Origin: CAADGN01 sp035443945
Lineage (GTDB): Bacteria; Planctomycetota; Phycisphaerae; Phycisphaerales; UBA1924
DNA: 42,116 nt
Direction of reading: 5' to 3'
Assembly: GCA_035443945.1 (NCBI GenBank)
Contig: DAOMNQ010000025.1
Span: forward strand, 1 to 42,116
Part shown: positions 16,465-25,397 of the stretch, in pieces
How the letters are laid out: every line of letters begins with the position of its first letter
How positions within the stretch are numbered: position 1 is the first letter of the stretch
Made by a program: the position numbers and the translations under genes
Notes under the pieces: model-generated
The model's input: only the letters and a program-made list of their open reading frames with translations
Database searches by the model: none
Told to the model about the DNA's origin: nothing

Positions 16465-17100
16465 TTACGCCGCCGGTTCCCCTTTCGGGCGTCCCACGGG
16501 TTTCGGGGCGGACTTCGGCTTCCCGGGCTTGGCGATGGCGGCGATGGCGAGGCCGGCGAGGGTCCAGCCCACGACCAGGTCGGCGAAGGCGGTGATCGAG
16601 TAGCGCATCGGCAGATAGAACCAGTTCCACTGGACCGCGTGCGACGCGAGCGCGCCGAAGAGCGCGATGCCGAGCACGAGCGAGACGCGCTTGGCGTACG
16701 GCACGCCGCGCTGGGCCGCGCCGGCGGAGATGGCGGCGAGCAGCAGCGACGCGAGCAGCGCGATGAGGAAGCCGCGGACCATGATGATCGGGTCCATCGG
16801 GTCCGTCCCCTCCTGGTTGTAGAAGAGGAGGGCGACCGGTCCCATCTCGTGCTTGCCCTTCCAGATGGTTTCAGCCATCGCCTTTTCTTCGCCGGTCATG
16901 CCCTCGCGGTGGTCGGGCATCGGGAGGGCGTACGCGCCGCTCGCCCCGACGTGCTGGCGGAGCGACTCGGTGAGCGCTCCCTCATCGGCGACGCGCGTGA
17001 TCGCCTGATCGGAGAAGGGGAGGACGGTCCAGAACACGAAGCCCCACATGAACGCGACCACCGCGCCGACGAACGCACCACCGACGACTCGAACGGCCAT
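16465..17100 (-). CDS. Four-helix integral membrane protein, hypothetical
   Basis: A 211-residue protein with four probable membrane helices: residues 5-27 (VVGGAFVGAVVAFMWGFVFW), about 108-130, 140-160 and 172-195. An outside loop of about 80 residues (ALPMPDHREGMTGEEKAMAE) separates the first two. The tail is short, basic and Pro/Lys-rich (KPGKPKSAPKPVGRPKG). ATG 17100 has GGAG ten bases upstream. The upstream open frame to 17289 is low-complexity. I recognise no family and assign no function. It converges with the sigma-factor gene. Confidence 0.72.
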   Translation of the reverse strand: MAVRVVGGAFVGAVVAFMWGFVFWTVLPFSDQAITRVADEGALTESLRQHVGASGAYALPMPDHREGMTGEEKAMAETIWKGKHEMGPVALLFYNQEGTDPMDPIIMVRGFLIALLASLLLAAISAGAAQRGVPYAKRVSLVLGIALFGALASHAVQWNWFYLPMRYSITAFADLVVGWTLAGLAIAAIAKPGKPKSAPKPVGRPKGEPAA

Positions 17101-17222
17101 GGATGTCTCCGAGAGTGCCGGTCCGCGGCCGCGACCGACGCGGGGAGGGCCGGTGAGCGGACAGTATCGCACGGACAGCGTCGGAACGCCAGCGGGAAGC
17201 GGGTTGGGAGCGGGGGGCGTGG

Positions 17223-18580
17223 CTAGTCGGCGTCGGGGAGTCGGAAGACGGCCCGGAGCGGGCCGGCCTTGTCGAGGGTCTCGCGCCACTCGGCCTCGGG
17301 GTCTGAGTCGGCGACGATTCCCGCGCCGACGGCGTACTCGAAGGCGGCATCGGTGAAGAGGCCGGTGGCGTCCGCGCGCCCCGTGACGACAGCGGTGCGG
17401 ATGGCGACGCTCAGGACGGCGCGGCCGGCGTCGTCGATGACGGCCGTCGCCCCGCAGTACGGCCCGCGCCGGAAGCCTTCGAGCGAGTCGATGATGCGCA
17501 TAGCACGCACCTTCGGTGCGCCGGTGACCGAGCCGGGCGGGAAGGTCGCGGCCAGCAGCCCGCCCAGCGTGACCCCCCCCCTGAGCGTGCCGGAGACCGT
17601 GGCGGTGGCCTGCAGCACGCCGGCCGCGCCGGTCGCGTGGCGCTCGATGCGCCGCGGCACGTCAACGCGGATCGAGCCGAAATCGCAGACGCGGCCGAGG
17701 TCGTTGCGCATCAGGTCCACGATCATGGCGAGTTCGGCGCGATCCTTGGGGGCGTGCATCAGTTCGTCGGGGTCGGCGTGGGCGGGGCGGGTGCCCTTCA
17801 TCGGGCGCGTGACGACGCGCCGCGTCGCGGGGTCGAACGAGAGGAAGAGTTCGGGGCTGAGCGAGAGGACGGCCCACCGCGTCGGACCCGGCGCGGACTC
17901 GACATACGCGCCGTGCTCCGGCCGCGCGGCCGCGGCGAGGGCGGCGTACAGATCGCGCGTCGAGCCGGTGAACCGTCCGCGCAGCACGTGGGCGAGGTTC
18001 ACCTGGTAGGCGTCGCCGGCGCGGATGTGCTCGAGGGCGCGCTCGACGGCGGCGACGTAGGTGGCGCGTCCGGTTGAGGAGCGGAGCGCGGCGAGAGGAC
18101 CGCTCCCTGACGGTCGCGGCTCGTTGATGGCGCACAAGCCGCTCCCTGACGGTCGCGGCTCGTCGGTGGGTCGCACGTCGGTGAATCGGTGGAGTTCGAT
18201 GAGGGGCGGTGCGTCCGCGCGGGGGAGGCACACCCCCCCCCGTCCGCGGCCGGCTCGATCCACCGGCCGAGGTCGTAGGAGAGCCAGCCGATCCAGCCGG
18301 AGGAGAAGGCCTGGGCGGGGTCGGGGTTCGCGTGCGCCGCGAGGAGGCGGTCGAGGTCGGCGAGCGGGTCGTGGGTGAGCGGAACGGGAGGAGTCGCGGA
18401 TTCGCCGGTGGAAGCGTCGAGCCAGCGCGAGCGCGGGCGGGCGGCGCCGTCGAGCGTGACGCGGAACGTGGACTCGGCGGCGGCGCGCAGCGGGCTGCGC
18501 CCCGGAAGATTGTGCGCGAACGCGAGCGGGCGGGCGGCTTGCGTGATCTTCGGCCTTGTCGGCGCGGTCTTGAGCGGCAC
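17223..18580 (-). CDS. pabB: Aminodeoxychorismate synthase component I (PabB), frameshifted at a C-run
   Basis: PabB aminates chorismate to 4-amino-4-deoxychorismate for folate synthesis. The chorismate-binding half is intact: DAYQVNLAHVLRGRF, SPELFLSF, the PabB-type RPMKGTRP lysine, MIVDLMRNDL, and PPGSVTGAPK, then GAGIVADSDPEAEW. MIVDLMRNDL favours PabB over TrpE. The N-terminal part (QAFSSGWIGWLSYDLGRW) lies in another frame, and the two join at a nine-C run (18233-18241), so one indel breaks the gene. The GTG at 18580 is the likeliest start, without a clear ribosome-binding site. An in-frame tandem repeat (18100-18166) inserts two NEPRPSGSG-type peptides between the halves. Confidence 0.82.
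18100..18166. repeat. Tandem copies of a dispersed repeat inside pabB
   Basis: CCGCTCCCTGACGGTCGCGG followed by CTCGT occurs at 18100-18124 and again at 18139-18163, with a 39-base period. A diverged third copy lies at 33904-33931. In pabB it is read on the minus strand as DEPRPSGSG and NEPRPSGSG. The insertion keeps the frame. Confidence 0.85.
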
Positions 18581-18885
18581 GGTCGATGATAGAGCGGGGT
18601 TGATGGGGTTGTGCGAGAGAAGCGAGCGCGTCAAGGGGAGGAAGACGGGACCTGCAAGGCCCCGCCCCGCGAGGGTGCAGCGTGAAATCTCGATGTTCCC
18701 CGGAGGTTTTGCGGAGATTGGCCTTTGGCGGTCGGCGCGAACTACACTGTTCGCCCCATCCGGCTTGGCGCGAGGGATGGTGAACTCGCCGGGAAGCGGC
18801 ACAGGCGGGACGCCCGTGCCACCGGCTGGAGAAGAGTTGCCGACACCGCACCGCGGCGCGACCGCCGCTGAGGATGATTCCGACC
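18581..18885. other. Divergent intergenic region between pabB and ppdK
   Basis: No gene is supported here. It should hold the promoters of both divergent genes. A TACACT -10-like box for ppdK lies at 18743-18748. A GGCACAGGCG/CGCCCGTGCC hairpin repeat sits at 18798-18825 in the ppdK leader. Confidence 0.5.
18798..18825. repeat. Dispersed palindrome, GGCACAGGCG-GGA-CGCCCGTGCC type
   Basis: An almost perfect inverted repeat with a three-base loop. The same element occurs twice at 28555-28608. It lies in the presumed ppdK leader, where a hairpin could form in the mRNA. Confidence 0.8.
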
Positions 18886-21687
18886 ATGGCGAAGAAGAAG
18901 TCGAAGGCCAAGCCCACCCGCGCCGTCGCGGGCGGGAAGTCAGCGTCCGCACCCCGTTCGACGCCGACGGCGAAGAAGCACGTCGCCGACAAGGGCCGCG
19001 CCCCGGCCCGAGCGGCCGCGCGCAAGCCGCTGCGTCGCGGCGCGAAACCGGGCAAGATGGTGTACTTCTTCGGCGGGCGCCGCACCGAGGGGAACGCCTC
19101 CATGAGGGGGCTGCTGGGCGGCAAGGGCGCGAACCTCGCGGACATGACGTCGATCGGGCTGCCGGTGCCGCCCGGATTCACGATCACCACCGAGACCTGC
19201 GCGAAGTACTACGAGCACGGCAAGCGCCTCCCCCACGGCCTGATGAACGAGGTCCACCAGCACGTCGCCCTGCTGGAGCGTGAGACGGGCAAGAAGTTCG
19301 GGGACGACGCGAACCCGCTGCTGGTCTCGGTTCGGTCCGGGGCGGCCGTCTCCATGCCCGGCATGATGGACACGATCCTGAACCTGGGCCTGAACGACCA
19401 GGCGGTTGAGGGGCTGGCCCGCTCGACCGGCAACCGCCGCTTCGCCTACGACGCCTACCGCCGGCTCATCAACATGTTCGGCGACGTGGTGATGGGCGTG
19501 GGGCACGAGCACTTCGAGCACGCCTTCGACGACGTGAAGCGCCGCCACCAGGCGCGCGAGGACAACGACGTTCCCGAGGCCGGCATCGTCGAACTCTGCG
19601 TGCTCTACAAGGAGATCGTGCGCCGGCACACCGGGCACGACTTCCCGCAGAACCCGTTCAAGCAACTCGAACTGGCGGTCGAGGCCGTCTTCCGCAGTTG
19701 GAACGCGGACCGCGCCATCTCCTACCGGCGCCTCTCCGGCATCGCGGGCCTCAAGGGCACCGCCGTCAACGTGCAGGCAATGGTCTTCGGCAACATGGGC
19801 GACGACTCGGGCACGGGTGTCGCCTTCACGCGCGACCCGAGCACCGGGCGCAACGTCTTCTACGGCGAGTTCCTCGTGAATGCGCAGGGCGAGGACGTGG
19901 TCGCGGGCATCCGCACGCCGCAGCCGGTGGCGCAGATGCCGAAGTGGAACAAGAAGGTCCACGAGCAACTGCTGAAGATCAAGACGCGGCTGGAGAAGCA
20001 CTACCGCGAGATGCAGGACATCGAGTTCACGATCGAGCGCGGCACGCTCTACATGCTCCAGACCCGCACGGGCAAGCGCACCGGCGCGGCCGCCGTCAAG
20101 ATCGCCTGCGACATGGTGAAGGAGGGACTCATCACGGAGAAGGAGGCCCTCCTCCGCATCCCCGCCGGCGACCTGACGCAGTTGCTCCTGCCCAGTTTCG
20201 ACCCGAAGGCGAAGACGATCGCGAAAGTGATCGCGCGTGGGCTGCCGGCGTCGCCCGGTGCGGCCGTGGGTCGCCCCGCCTTTGCCGCCGACGAGGCCGT
20301 CCAGCGCGCCCGCGCGGGCGAGAGCGTCATCCTCGTGCGCAAGGAGACCAGCCCCGAGGACGTGGACGGGATGCACTCCGCCGCGGGCATCCTGACAAGC
20401 ACGGGCGGCATGACGAGCCACGCCGCCGTGGTCGCGCGCGGGTGGGGCAAGTGCTGCGTCGCCGGCGCGGGGATGATCCAGATCGACGCCGGCTCGGGCA
20501 CCTTCACCGTGGGCGGGCAGGTCTACGGGCGGCAGGACCTCATCTCGCTGGACGGCTCGACGGGCGAAGTGGTGGCGGGGGCGATCTCGACCGTCGAGCC
20601 GACGCTCTCCGGCGATTTCGCCAAGGTGATGCGCTGGGCCGACAAGCACCGCACCATGGGCGTGCGCGCCAACGCAGACACGCCCGCCGACGCGGACCGC
20701 GCACGCTCGTTCGGGGCGGAGGGCATCGGGCTGTGCCGCACCGAGCACATGTTCTTCGAAGGGCACCGCATCGCGGCGATGCGCGAGATGATCCTCGCCG
20801 AGACGGTCGAGGAGCGCGAGGCCGCTCTCGAAAAACTCCTCCCCTACCAGCGCGACGACTTCATCGGCATCTTCAACGCGATGAAGGGCCTGCCCGTGAC
20901 CGTGCGCCTCCTCGACCCGCCGCTGCACGAGTTCCTGCCCAACGACGACAAGTCGCAGGAGGAGATGGCGGCCACGATGGGCGTTCCGGTCTCCAAGGTG
21001 CGCGCCAGGGTCAGCCAGTTGCACGAGATGAACCCGATGCTCGGGCACCGCGGCTGCCGGCTCGCCGTCACCTTCCCCGAGGTGCTGCGGATGCAGGTCC
21101 GCGCCATCGTCGAGGCCGCCATCGCCTGCGCCCGCGAAAAAGTCCGAGCCATCCCCGAGATCATGGTGCCGCTGGTGGGCACGCGCCGGGAACTGGAACT
21201 GCTGCGCGGCGAGATCGAGGAAACCATCGAACGCACCCGCGCCGCAGAGGGCTTCACCGGCCGCCTCGAAATCCGCATCGGCACCATGATCGAGATCCCG
21301 CGGGCGTGCATCGTCGCCGGGGACGTGGCCGAGGTCGCGGACTTCTTCTCCTTCGGCACCAACGACCTGACGCAACTGACCTTCGGCTACTCGCGCGACG
21401 ACTCCAACTCGTTCCTCCCCGACTACCTCCACCGCGACATCCTCGCGAACGACCCCTTCCAGTCCCTCGACCAGACGGGCGTCGGCGAACTCGTCCGCAT
21501 GGGCGCCGACCGCGGACGCGAGCGACGCCCGGACCTGAAGGTCGGCGTCTGCGGCGAGCACGGCGGCGACCCGTCCAGCGTCCACTTCTTCCACCGCATC
21601 GGCCTGGACTACGTCTCCTGCTCGCCCTTCCGCGTGCCCATCGCACGCCTGGCGGCGGCGCAGGCGGCGATCCGCGGCGCGAACTGA
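18886..21687 (+). CDS. ppdK: Pyruvate, phosphate dikinase
   Basis: PPDK interconverts pyruvate, ATP and phosphate with PEP, AMP and pyrophosphate. In most bacteria it works with glycolysis or gluconeogenesis. It has 933 residues from ATG 18886 (GAGG 12 bases upstream; an ATG at 18874 is less likely). The ATP-grasp domain holds SVRSGAAVSMPGMMDT. The phosphohistidine swivel loop is TSTGGMTSHAAVVARGWGK. The C-terminal PEP/pyruvate barrel has FGTNDLTQLTFGYSRDD and the catalytic cysteine in VGVCGEHGGDP. The first 55 residues form a Lys/Ala/Arg-rich extension (AKKKSKAKPTRAVAGG) before the conserved fold begins at VYFFGG. That tail is absent from typical enzymes. Confidence 0.96.
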   Translation: MAKKKSKAKPTRAVAGGKSASAPRSTPTAKKHVADKGRAPARAAARKPLRRGAKPGKMVYFFGGRRTEGNASMRGLLGGKGANLADMTSIGLPVPPGFTITTETCAKYYEHGKRLPHGLMNEVHQHVALLERETGKKFGDDANPLLVSVRSGAAVSMPGMMDTILNLGLNDQAVEGLARSTGNRRFAYDAYRRLINMFGDVVMGVGHEHFEHAFDDVKRRHQAREDNDVPEAGIVELCVLYKEIVRRHTGHDFPQNPFKQLELAVEAVFRSWNADRAISYRRLSGIAGLKGTAVNVQAMVFGNMGDDSGTGVAFTRDPSTGRNVFYGEFLVNAQGEDVVAGIRTPQPVAQMPKWNKKVHEQLLKIKTRLEKHYREMQDIEFTIERGTLYMLQTRTGKRTGAAAVKIACDMVKEGLITEKEALLRIPAGDLTQLLLPSFDPKAKTIAKVIARGLPASPGAAVGRPAFAADEAVQRARAGESVILVRKETSPEDVDGMHSAAGILTSTGGMTSHAAVVARGWGKCCVAGAGMIQIDAGSGTFTVGGQVYGRQDLISLDGSTGEVVAGAISTVEPTLSGDFAKVMRWADKHRTMGVRANADTPADADRARSFGAEGIGLCRTEHMFFEGHRIAAMREMILAETVEEREAALEKLLPYQRDDFIGIFNAMKGLPVTVRLLDPPLHEFLPNDDKSQEEMAATMGVPVSKVRARVSQLHEMNPMLGHRGCRLAVTFPEVLRMQVRAIVEAAIACAREKVRAIPEIMVPLVGTRRELELLRGEIEETIERTRAAEGFTGRLEIRIGTMIEIPRACIVAGDVAEVADFFSFGTNDLTQLTFGYSRDDSNSFLPDYLHRDILANDPFQSLDQTGVGELVRMGADRGRERRPDLKVGVCGEHGGDPSSVHFFHRIGLDYVSCSPFRVPIARLAAAQAAIRGAN

Positions 21688-21710
21688 TCCTCTCGCGTTC
21701 GAGCGGACAC

Positions 21711-23099
21711 TCAGTCCGGCCTGTCGTCGTCACCCGCCGGGCGCGGCAGGATGCGCAGCGGAGACCCCTCGACCGGACGGGCCGTCGGCGCCGGAGCCTG
21801 CCCCGGCCGCGCCGCGCCGGGCTGCGGCGGACGCTCGCCCGCGAGCGCGGCGTCGATCGCCCTCCGCATCTCCACAAACATCGTGTCGAATGAGCCGTTC
21901 TCGGGTCGGCCGGACTGGTACACGATCTCCGACGCCTTCCCGAGCACGATGAACGCCGGGTAGAAGCGGACCTCGTACAACTTCGCCACCTCATCCGCCC
22001 CGACGATCTGCGGCCAGTCGTACCCCGCCTCCGCGGCGTGGCGCACGGCGGCCGCCGCGTCGCGCTCGCGGCACGCCATGCCGACGATCTCCACGCCCTT
22101 GCCCTCGTAGTCCTGGTGCAGGTCGATCAGCAGCGGCGCAGCGCGCTTGCACGGGATGCACCACGTCCCCCAGAAGTAGAGCACCGTGACCTTGTCGCGC
22201 AGCACCCCGGGCGAGACGGCCTTGCCATCCGTCGTCTTGAGTTCCCATTCGGGGCTGATGCGGGCCGACGGCGCGGTGTTGGTGGAGGGACGCACGGCAG
22301 GAGCACGGCGCTCGCCGGGGGCGGCGGCGACCTTCCGCTCGTAGCCCTCGGGGACGGGGATGGTCCACGTCTGCCCCGCGAGCGCGGACGCGTCGGTGGT
22401 CGGCGATGCAAACTCGGTGATGATGCTCACGCTGATGCCCGCGCCCCCCGCGATCAGTTCCGCCCGGCGGGGAAGCCCGTCGTTCAGGGCGAAGTGCCAC
22501 CGCTGCCGGCCGGTCTTGTCGGTGAACAGCACGACGCCGCACTCGACGCCGTCGGCCACCTCGTGCCCCTCGAAGGCCATGTCGGTCGCGGCGAGCGCGT
22601 CCGCGAACGGTCTCGCCGAGGCCGCCTGGGCCGCGGCCAGGCGCAGCGAATCGCTCACGCGCAGCGGCGCGCTCGACACCCCTCGCGCCGCCGCCGGCTG
22701 CTCGTAATACACCCGCGCCTCGTGGTCGATCCACGCGACGCGCGTGCCGTGCCACATCGAATCAAATCGCACGGGCGCGGCCTGGGCCGTCAGCGTGCCC
22801 TCGCCGGTCAGTCGCATCCGCCACGTGTCGGGCCTGTCGTCGTCGCGCTGCGATACGAAGTCGCCCTCCGCACGCCCGAAGTTGTCGGCCAGGCCCGGCG
22901 ATCCTGTCGCGTAGGTCTTCAACCTCGCCGCGAAGACGCCCCGCTCCGCCAACGCGTCGCGCGCCCGCTCGAGCAACGCCACGACTTCGGGAGGGCGCGA
23001 GACGACGGGCGCGGCCTCCGGCTCGACGACCTGCCCCGCCGCCGGCAGCCACAAGCACGCGGCGGCAGTGAGCACGACAGCGACGCGGAATCGGAGCAT
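21711..23099 (-). CDS. Exported TlpA-like thioredoxin-fold protein with N-terminal domain
   Basis: A 462-residue exported protein. ATG 23099 has GGGAGG eight bases upstream and starts a signal peptide (MLRFRVAVVLTAAACLWLPA, cleavage near AAGQ). Residues about 40-250 form a beta-rich domain resembling the DUF2092/LolA-type outer-membrane lipoprotein carriers (RMRLTGEGTLTAQ, WIDHEARVYYEQ); this is a weak similarity. The C-terminal thioredoxin domain has VTVLYFWGTWCIPCKRAAP with the CxxC cysteines C314 and C317. A Pro/Ala-rich tail follows. TlpA-like proteins reduce disulfides outside the cytoplasm. The gene lies 66 bases downstream of trpC and converges with ppdK. Confidence 0.85.
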   Translation of the reverse strand: MLRFRVAVVLTAAACLWLPAAGQVVEPEAAPVVSRPPEVVALLERARDALAERGVFAARLKTYATGSPGLADNFGRAEGDFVSQRDDDRPDTWRMRLTGEGTLTAQAAPVRFDSMWHGTRVAWIDHEARVYYEQPAAARGVSSAPLRVSDSLRLAAAQAASARPFADALAATDMAFEGHEVADGVECGVVLFTDKTGRQRWHFALNDGLPRRAELIAGGAGISVSIITEFASPTTDASALAGQTWTIPVPEGYERKVAAAPGERRAPAVRPSTNTAPSARISPEWELKTTDGKAVSPGVLRDKVTVLYFWGTWCIPCKRAAPLLIDLHQDYEGKGVEIVGMACRERDAAAAVRHAAEAGYDWPQIVGADEVAKLYEVRFYPAFIVLGKASEIVYQSGRPENGSFDTMFVEMRRAIDAALAGERPPQPGAARPGQAPAPTARPVEGSPLRILPRPAGDDDRPD

Positions 23100-23165
23100 G
23101 ACTGACCTCCCTGCGACCACCCGCACCGGATACCGGCATCGTAGGAACGGGTTGGGGCTGTCCCC

Positions 23166-24068
23166 TCACTCGCGGCCGAGCAGCGCCGCGAGCGCCCTGC
23201 CGGGGTCGTCCTGGCGCATCAGGTGCTCGCCGACGAGCACGATCCGCACGCCGGCCCGCCGCAGACGCGAGAGATCGTCCGGCGTGCGGATTCCCGACTC
23301 GCTCACCAGCACCTTCGGGTCGTCCACCAGGTCCACAAGCCGCAGCGTGTGGTTCAGGTCCACCGCCATCGTGCCCAGGTCGCGGTTGTTGATGCCCAGC
23401 AGGCAGTACGCCCGGTGCGGGAAACCGACGTGCGGGCGGACCCGCAGCAGGTTCTCCATCGAGTGCACCTCCAGCAGCACCGTCAGTTGCAACTGCTGGG
23501 CGAGGATCAGCATGTCCACGATCTGCGATTCGGTCAGGCACTCGGCGATCAGCAGCACGGCATCCGCCCCGTGAGCGCGGCTCTCCCACAACTGCCACGG
23601 GTCGATGATGAAGTCCTTGCGGAGCACCGGCAGGGGCACCGCGTCCTTGATCCGCTGGATGAACTCAAGCCGCCCGCCGAAGAACTTTTCGTCGGTCAGG
23701 CATGAAATCGCCGATGCGCCGTTCAGGAAATAGGCTTCTGCGATGGCCTCAGGGCGGAAACCATCTCCCTCGTACTCGGGGCGCAGCAGCCCCGCGCTCG
23801 GGCTGCGCCGCTTCACCTCCGCGATCACCGCCGTCGGGCTGAACTGCCTCGGACGAGTCACCGCCGCGAAGAAGTTGCGGGGTGGGTCCGCGGCGGCGAC
23901 CATGCCCTCGAGTTCGCGCAGCGGCGTCGCCGACATGGCCCGCGCCACCTCGACCCGCTTGTGCGCAGCGATCTCGCCCAGCACGCCCGACGGCTGCCCG
24001 GGCAGGTCCTGCCCCGGCACGTCCGCGCCTTCGGGTTGGGTCTCGTCGCGTTCGTTCACTGGGGTCAT
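23166..24068 (-). CDS. trpC: Indole-3-glycerol phosphate synthase
   Basis: TrpC closes the indole ring in tryptophan synthesis (CdRP to indole-3-glycerol phosphate). The TIM barrel is complete: VIAEVKRRSPSAG, VLRKDFIIDPWQLWESR, LTVLLEVH, LLGINNRDL, VLVSESGIRTPDD and VLVGEHLM. The core begins at VLGEIAAHKRVEVARA. ATG 24068 adds 28 residues before it, and GTG 23984 would start at the core. Neither has a strong ribosome-binding site. The 5' end meets the 5' end of a CPBP gene on the other strand with essentially no gap. A TlpA-like gene follows downstream. No other trp gene is present except trpS at 25846. Confidence 0.92.
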   Translation of the reverse strand: MTPVNERDETQPEGADVPGQDLPGQPSGVLGEIAAHKRVEVARAMSATPLRELEGMVAAADPPRNFFAAVTRPRQFSPTAVIAEVKRRSPSAGLLRPEYEGDGFRPEAIAEAYFLNGASAISCLTDEKFFGGRLEFIQRIKDAVPLPVLRKDFIIDPWQLWESRAHGADAVLLIAECLTESQIVDMLILAQQLQLTVLLEVHSMENLLRVRPHVGFPHRAYCLLGINNRDLGTMAVDLNHTLRLVDLVDDPKVLVSESGIRTPDDLSRLRRAGVRIVLVGEHLMRQDDPGRALAALLGRE

Positions 24069-25053
24069 TGTTGCAGGGCTTGGGCTGGCTGTCGCCGCCG
24101 GGTCCGCTTTCGGGCAATCGGGCGGACGGAAGCAGGGCGAGAGCGGCGGCCGGCTGGAGTCGCTCACCATCTCAGAACTCGTGCGAACGATGGCGGATTG
24201 GCGGGTCGGGCTGCTCGGGGTGGCCTCCGTGCTCGTGCTCGTCATGCTCTGGGCCGGCGACGCGATCCGCCCAGGCTCGCTGCAGCGGTCCGGCGAGCGC
24301 GACCTCAAGCCGTTCCCGTGGCCGATCTGGCTCTTCCCGGGCCTGCTCACATTCGCCGCGCTGGTGCTGACGGCGAGCGCGGCGTCGGCGTGGCCGTGGC
24401 TGGTGGGGCCTGAGGAGGGGTCGCTCCGGGGCCAGGCCGCGGTGATGGGGGCGACGTACCTCGTCGGAGGGGTTGTCGCCCTCGGCCTCGTGTACATGAT
24501 GGCCCACGCCGCCCCGAACGCCGGACTCAAGCCCCTGTGGAGCGACCTGCCCATCGGCCTCGGGCTTTTCGTTCTCGCACTGCCCGTCGTCCTGCTGAGC
24601 GGCGAACTGGCGGCACGGATGCACGCGGGCATCGGCGGCGCGCTGCCGACCGACGGCGTGGCGCACCCCACGCTCTCACTCATGCTCCAGGGCATGCAAG
24701 GGGGGGGGTCGGCGTGGGCCTGGGCGTTGGTGGCAGCGGCCGTCGTCGGCGCGCCCCTCGTCGAGGAACTGATCTACCGGGTCTTCCTGCAGTCGTCGAT
24801 CTCGCGGGCGACCGGGCTGCCCTGGGGCGGGATTCTCGTCGCCGCGATCGTGTTCGCCGTCGCCCACGCCATCGGCCCCACGGAGCAGCGCGTCCCGTGG
24901 TACGCGGCGGTCCCGATCGGCGTGCTGGGCCTGGCCTGCGGGCTGGCCTACGAGCGAACGAAGCGCCTGCTCGTGCCCATCACCATGCATGCCTGCTTCA
25001 ACGCCATGAACGTGGCGATGGCGTTGTGGGCGACGGGGGAAGCCGCCTCGTAG
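24067..25053 (+). CDS. CPBP-family intramembrane metalloprotease (Abi/Rce1-like)
   Basis: The protein has about eight membrane helices and the three CPBP motifs: VEELIYRVFLQ (EExxxR), FAVAHAIG (FxxxH) and HACFNAM (HxxxN). Family members cleave CaaX-like or peptide substrates in membranes, or act in bacteriocin immunity; the target here is unknown. The 5' end is unclear. A signal-peptide-like stretch (VIVAGLGLAVAAGSAFGQ) starts near 24067, where the codon is ATT. In-frame ATG 23935 overlaps trpC, and GTG 24181 would drop the stretch. I mark 24067 as a best guess. An eight-G run near 24700 stays in frame. The C-terminal half is firm. Confidence 0.8.
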   Translation: MVAGLGLAVAAGSAFGQSGGRKQGESGGRLESLTISELVRTMADWRVGLLGVASVLVLVMLWAGDAIRPGSLQRSGERDLKPFPWPIWLFPGLLTFAALVLTASAASAWPWLVGPEEGSLRGQAAVMGATYLVGGVVALGLVYMMAHAAPNAGLKPLWSDLPIGLGLFVLALPVVLLSGELAARMHAGIGGALPTDGVAHPTLSLMLQGMQGGGSAWAWALVAAAVVGAPLVEELIYRVFLQSSISRATGLPWGGILVAAIVFAVAHAIGPTEQRVPWYAAVPIGVLGLACGLAYERTKRLLVPITMHACFNAMNVAMALWATGEAAS

Positions 25054-25107
25054 CCTCCGTCGTCACGCAGTCCATTCTCAACGGCCCAAGACGAAGCAGA
25101 AACCGGC

Positions 25108-25149
25108 TTGCAAACTCTGGCAAGGATGGTATATACTCCGATGTATACC
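25108..25149 (+). promoter_or_regulatory. vapBC promoter with overlapping operator palindrome
   Basis: A -35-like TTGCAA (25108-25113) and a -10-like TATACT (25132-25137) are 18 bases apart. The -10 lies in an inverted repeat GGTATATAC-TCCGA-TGTATACC (25128-25149), with perfect GGTATA/TATACC arms. This is the usual layout of autorepression by a VapB-VapC complex. Confidence 0.75.
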
Positions 25150-25166
25150 AGCCGACGGGAGGCCCC

Positions 25167-25397
25167 ATGCGAATGGCCAAACTGTTCATCAATGGGCGGA
25201 GCCAGGCGGTCCGTCTGCCGCGCGAGTTCCGGTTCGAGGGCGACGAAGTCTGCATCAAGAGGATCGGCTCCGCGGTCCTGCTCTTTCCGAAGGACTCGGC
25301 CTGGGATCTGTTCCGGGAGTCCCTCGGCGCGGCGGACGCCGACTTTCTGCCTGAGCGCGGTCAGCCCGCGCACGCGGAGGAGCGCACGCCGCTGTGA
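25167..25397 (+). CDS. vapB: Antitoxin of VapB/AbrB type
   Basis: A 76-residue antitoxin with an N-terminal AbrB-like DNA-binding fold: AKLFINGRSQAVRLPREFRF and EGDEVCIKRIGSAVLL. The C-terminal part is the likely toxin-binding segment. GGGAGG lies four bases before ATG 25167; ATG 25173 (MAKLF) is ten bases away and possible. The stop codon overlaps the toxin start in a GTGA. Expression is presumably coupled and autoregulated through the upstream palindrome. Confidence 0.88.
   Translation: MRMAKLFINGRSQAVRLPREFRFEGDEVCIKRIGSAVLLFPKDSAWDLFRESLGAADADFLPERGQPAHAEERTPL

Noticed and set aside
18940..21594. Long minus-strand open frame (884 codons) antisense to ppdK
   Set aside because: It is the shadow of a GC-rich gene: no motif, His/Asp/Val-rich translation, and ppdK is beyond doubt.
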